Assembly (NCBI GenBank): GCA_937983495.1
Contig: CALKAA010000363.1
Location: forward strand, 1-6,442
Source of the DNA: an uncultured Gemmobacter sp.
Lineage (GTDB): Bacteria > Pseudomonadota > Alphaproteobacteria > Rhodobacterales > Rhodobacteraceae
DNA length: 6,442 nt
Direction: 5' to 3'
Positions within the stretch are counted from its first letter, which is position 1, and every line of letters starts with the position of its first letter. Under the pieces are notes generated by a model. It saw only the letters and a list, made by a program, of their open reading frames with translations. It ran no database searches and was not told where the DNA came from. This document shows, piece after piece, positions 5,510-6,442 of the stretch. The translations under genes were made by a program, and so were the position numbers.

Positions 5510-6181
5510 ATGGCGGAGATTCGTGTGAAGATCTGCGGGCTGCGCAGCCCGCAGGACATTGCCGCCGTGGCCGAGGCCGGGGCGGCCTATGCCGGTTTCG
5601 TGTTCTTTCCCAAAAGCCCGCGCCATGTGACGCTGGATCAGGCCCGCGCCATGGCCTTTGCTGCCCCGGTGGGGCTGGCCAAGGTGGCGCTGGTGGTCGA
5701 TGCCTCGGACGCCTTGCTGGATGAGATCGTGGAGGCCGTGCCGCTCGACATGCTGCAACTGCATGGCCATGAGACCCCCGACCGCGTGGCGGCGATCCGC
5801 GCCCGCTATGGTCTGCCGGTGATGAAGGCCGTAGGCGTGGCCGATGAGGGCGACCTGGCCGCGATCTTTGACTATTCGACGGTGGCGGATCAGTTGCTGA
5901 TCGACGCCAAGCCGCCGAAAAACGCCGATCTGCCGGGGGGCAACGGGCTGTCCTTCGATTGGCGTCTGGTGGCGCAGCGGCGCTGGCTCAGGCCCTGGAT
6001 GCTGGCGGGTGGTCTCACGCCCGAGAACGTGGCCGAGGCGATCCGTCTCACCAATGCCCGGCAGGTCGATGTCTCCTCGGGCGTCGAAAGCGCGCCGGGG
6101 GTGAAAGACCCCGCCCGCATAGCCGCCTTCACCCGCGCCGCGCATCTGGGCGCGCAAGGCGACGGCGTGCCGCGGTGGTGA
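5510..6181 (+). CDS. trpF: Phosphoribosylanthranilate isomerase
   Basis: TrpF catalyses the Amadori rearrangement of N-(5'-phosphoribosyl)anthranilate to CdRP, the third step of tryptophan synthesis from chorismate, in the cytoplasm. The 223-aa product is a stand-alone, full-length (beta/alpha)8 barrel. The general base is Cys9 in KICGL (7-11) and the general acid is Asp132 in LLIDAK (129-134). Other signatures are FFPKSPR (32-38), LQLHG (82-86), GGNG (143-146), LAGGL (165-169) and the phosphate-binding VDVSSGVESAPGVKD (186-200). The ATG lies three bases after the LapA-domain gene stop, with GAAGG at 5497-5501 inside that gene as ribosome-binding site. Stop and next start overlap in GTGA. Rhodobacterales usually have trpB just downstream; it is not visible here. 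No trp attenuator is seen. Confidence 0.98.
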   Translation: MAEIRVKICGLRSPQDIAAVAEAGAAYAGFVFFPKSPRHVTLDQARAMAFAAPVGLAKVALVVDASDALLDEIVEAVPLDMLQLHGHETPDRVAAIRARYGLPVMKAVGVADEGDLAAIFDYSTVADQLLIDAKPPKNADLPGGNGLSFDWRLVAQRRWLRPWMLAGGLTPENVAEAIRLTNARQVDVSSGVESAPGVKDPARIAAFTRAAHLGAQGDGVPRW

Positions 6182-6442
6182 TCTTCCGCGATGCCACCGA
6201 ACAAGACCTGCCCGCCATTGTGGCGCTGCTGGCCGATGATCCGCTGGGGCAGGGGCGCGAAACGGCTGACCTCACCCCCTATCTGGCCGCCTTCGACCGG
6301 CTGTCGGCCAACCGGATGCACCAGCTGATCGTGGGTGATCTGGCGGGGCGGGTGGTCGCCACCTGCCAACTGACGATCCTGCATGGCTTGTCGCGTCAGG
6401 GCATGACCCGCGCCCTGCTGGAGGCGGTGCGCGTGGCCCCCG
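6178..6442 (+). CDS. GNAT-family N-acetyltransferase, 5' part only
   Basis: The first 88 codons of an open frame run off the window end. The start IFRDATEQDLPAIVALLADD is typical of GNAT enzymes, which transfer acetyl from acetyl-CoA to an amine. The segments GRVVATCQLTILHGLSRQG (about 58-76) and EAVRVAP (82-88) match the strands leading into GNAT motif A. The acetyl-CoA pyrophosphate-binding motif (R/Q-x-x-G-x-G/A) would come next but lies outside. Substrate cannot be predicted. The GTG start overlaps the trpF TGA by four bases (GTGA, 6178-6181) and I see no good ribosome-binding site, so translation is probably coupled to trpF. No in-frame ATG near the N-terminus offers a better start. Confidence 0.85.
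   Translation, partial: MIFRDATEQDLPAIVALLADDPLGQGRETADLTPYLAAFDRLSANRMHQLIVGDLAGRVVATCQLTILHGLSRQGMTRALLEAVRVAP

Noticed and set aside
5096..6157. A 353-codon minus-strand open frame opposite the LapA-domain gene and trpF
   Set aside because: It spans two well-supported plus-strand genes, has no motif of its own, and has the Gln/His/Arg-rich composition typical of antisense frames.
1..6442. Search for tRNA, CRISPR, insertion sequence ends, attachment sites
   Set aside because: No cloverleaf, regularly spaced repeat, transposase motif or terminal inverted repeat with target duplication was found, including at the edges of the KAP gene.

Overview
The window looks like chromosome from a GC-rich alphaproteobacterium of the Rhodobacter/Paracoccus type (Rhodobacterales). 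The basis is the strong G/C bias at third codon positions, the wording of the ribosomal protein S1 and IHF-beta sequences, and the gene order rpsA - ihfB - LapA-domain gene - trpF, which from general knowledge is a conserved housekeeping block in that group. No database search was possible.

Layout: (1) Positions 1-1295, minus strand: an MltB-type lytic murein transglycosylase lipoprotein with a C-terminal peptidoglycan-binding domain, followed by a hairpin at 3-20 that is probably its terminator. (2) Positions 1296-1473: a 178-bp divergent intergenic region containing a G-rich tract. (3) Positions 1474-2823, plus strand: a KAP-family P-loop NTPase. Walker A and the KAP-style Walker B are intact, but about 300 bp of its 3' part is clearly AT-richer and uses different codons. 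(4) Positions 2824-2975: a sigma70-like promoter and a hairpin-rich leader for rpsA. (5) Positions 2976-4661: rpsA, complete, with six S1 domains, then an intrinsic terminator at 4685-4718. (6) Positions 4776-6442: a promoter and a tightly packed run of ihfB, a LapA-domain membrane protein gene, trpF and the 5' part of a GNAT acetyltransferase gene. Gaps there are 10 bp, 3 bp and a 4-base GTGA overlap.

The housekeeping genes serve translation (S1), nucleoid architecture (IHF-beta), envelope/LPS assembly (LapA-like) and tryptophan synthesis (TrpF). The transglycosylase remodels the cell wall. The unusual element is the KAP NTPase. It sits directly upstream of rpsA, where cmk is the more usual neighbour, and it carries an internal composition break. 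It is the best candidate here for an accessory, horizontally exchanged gene, possibly but not demonstrably for phage defence. No RNA gene, insertion sequence, CRISPR array or origin is visible, and no gene-free stretch exceeds 300 bases.
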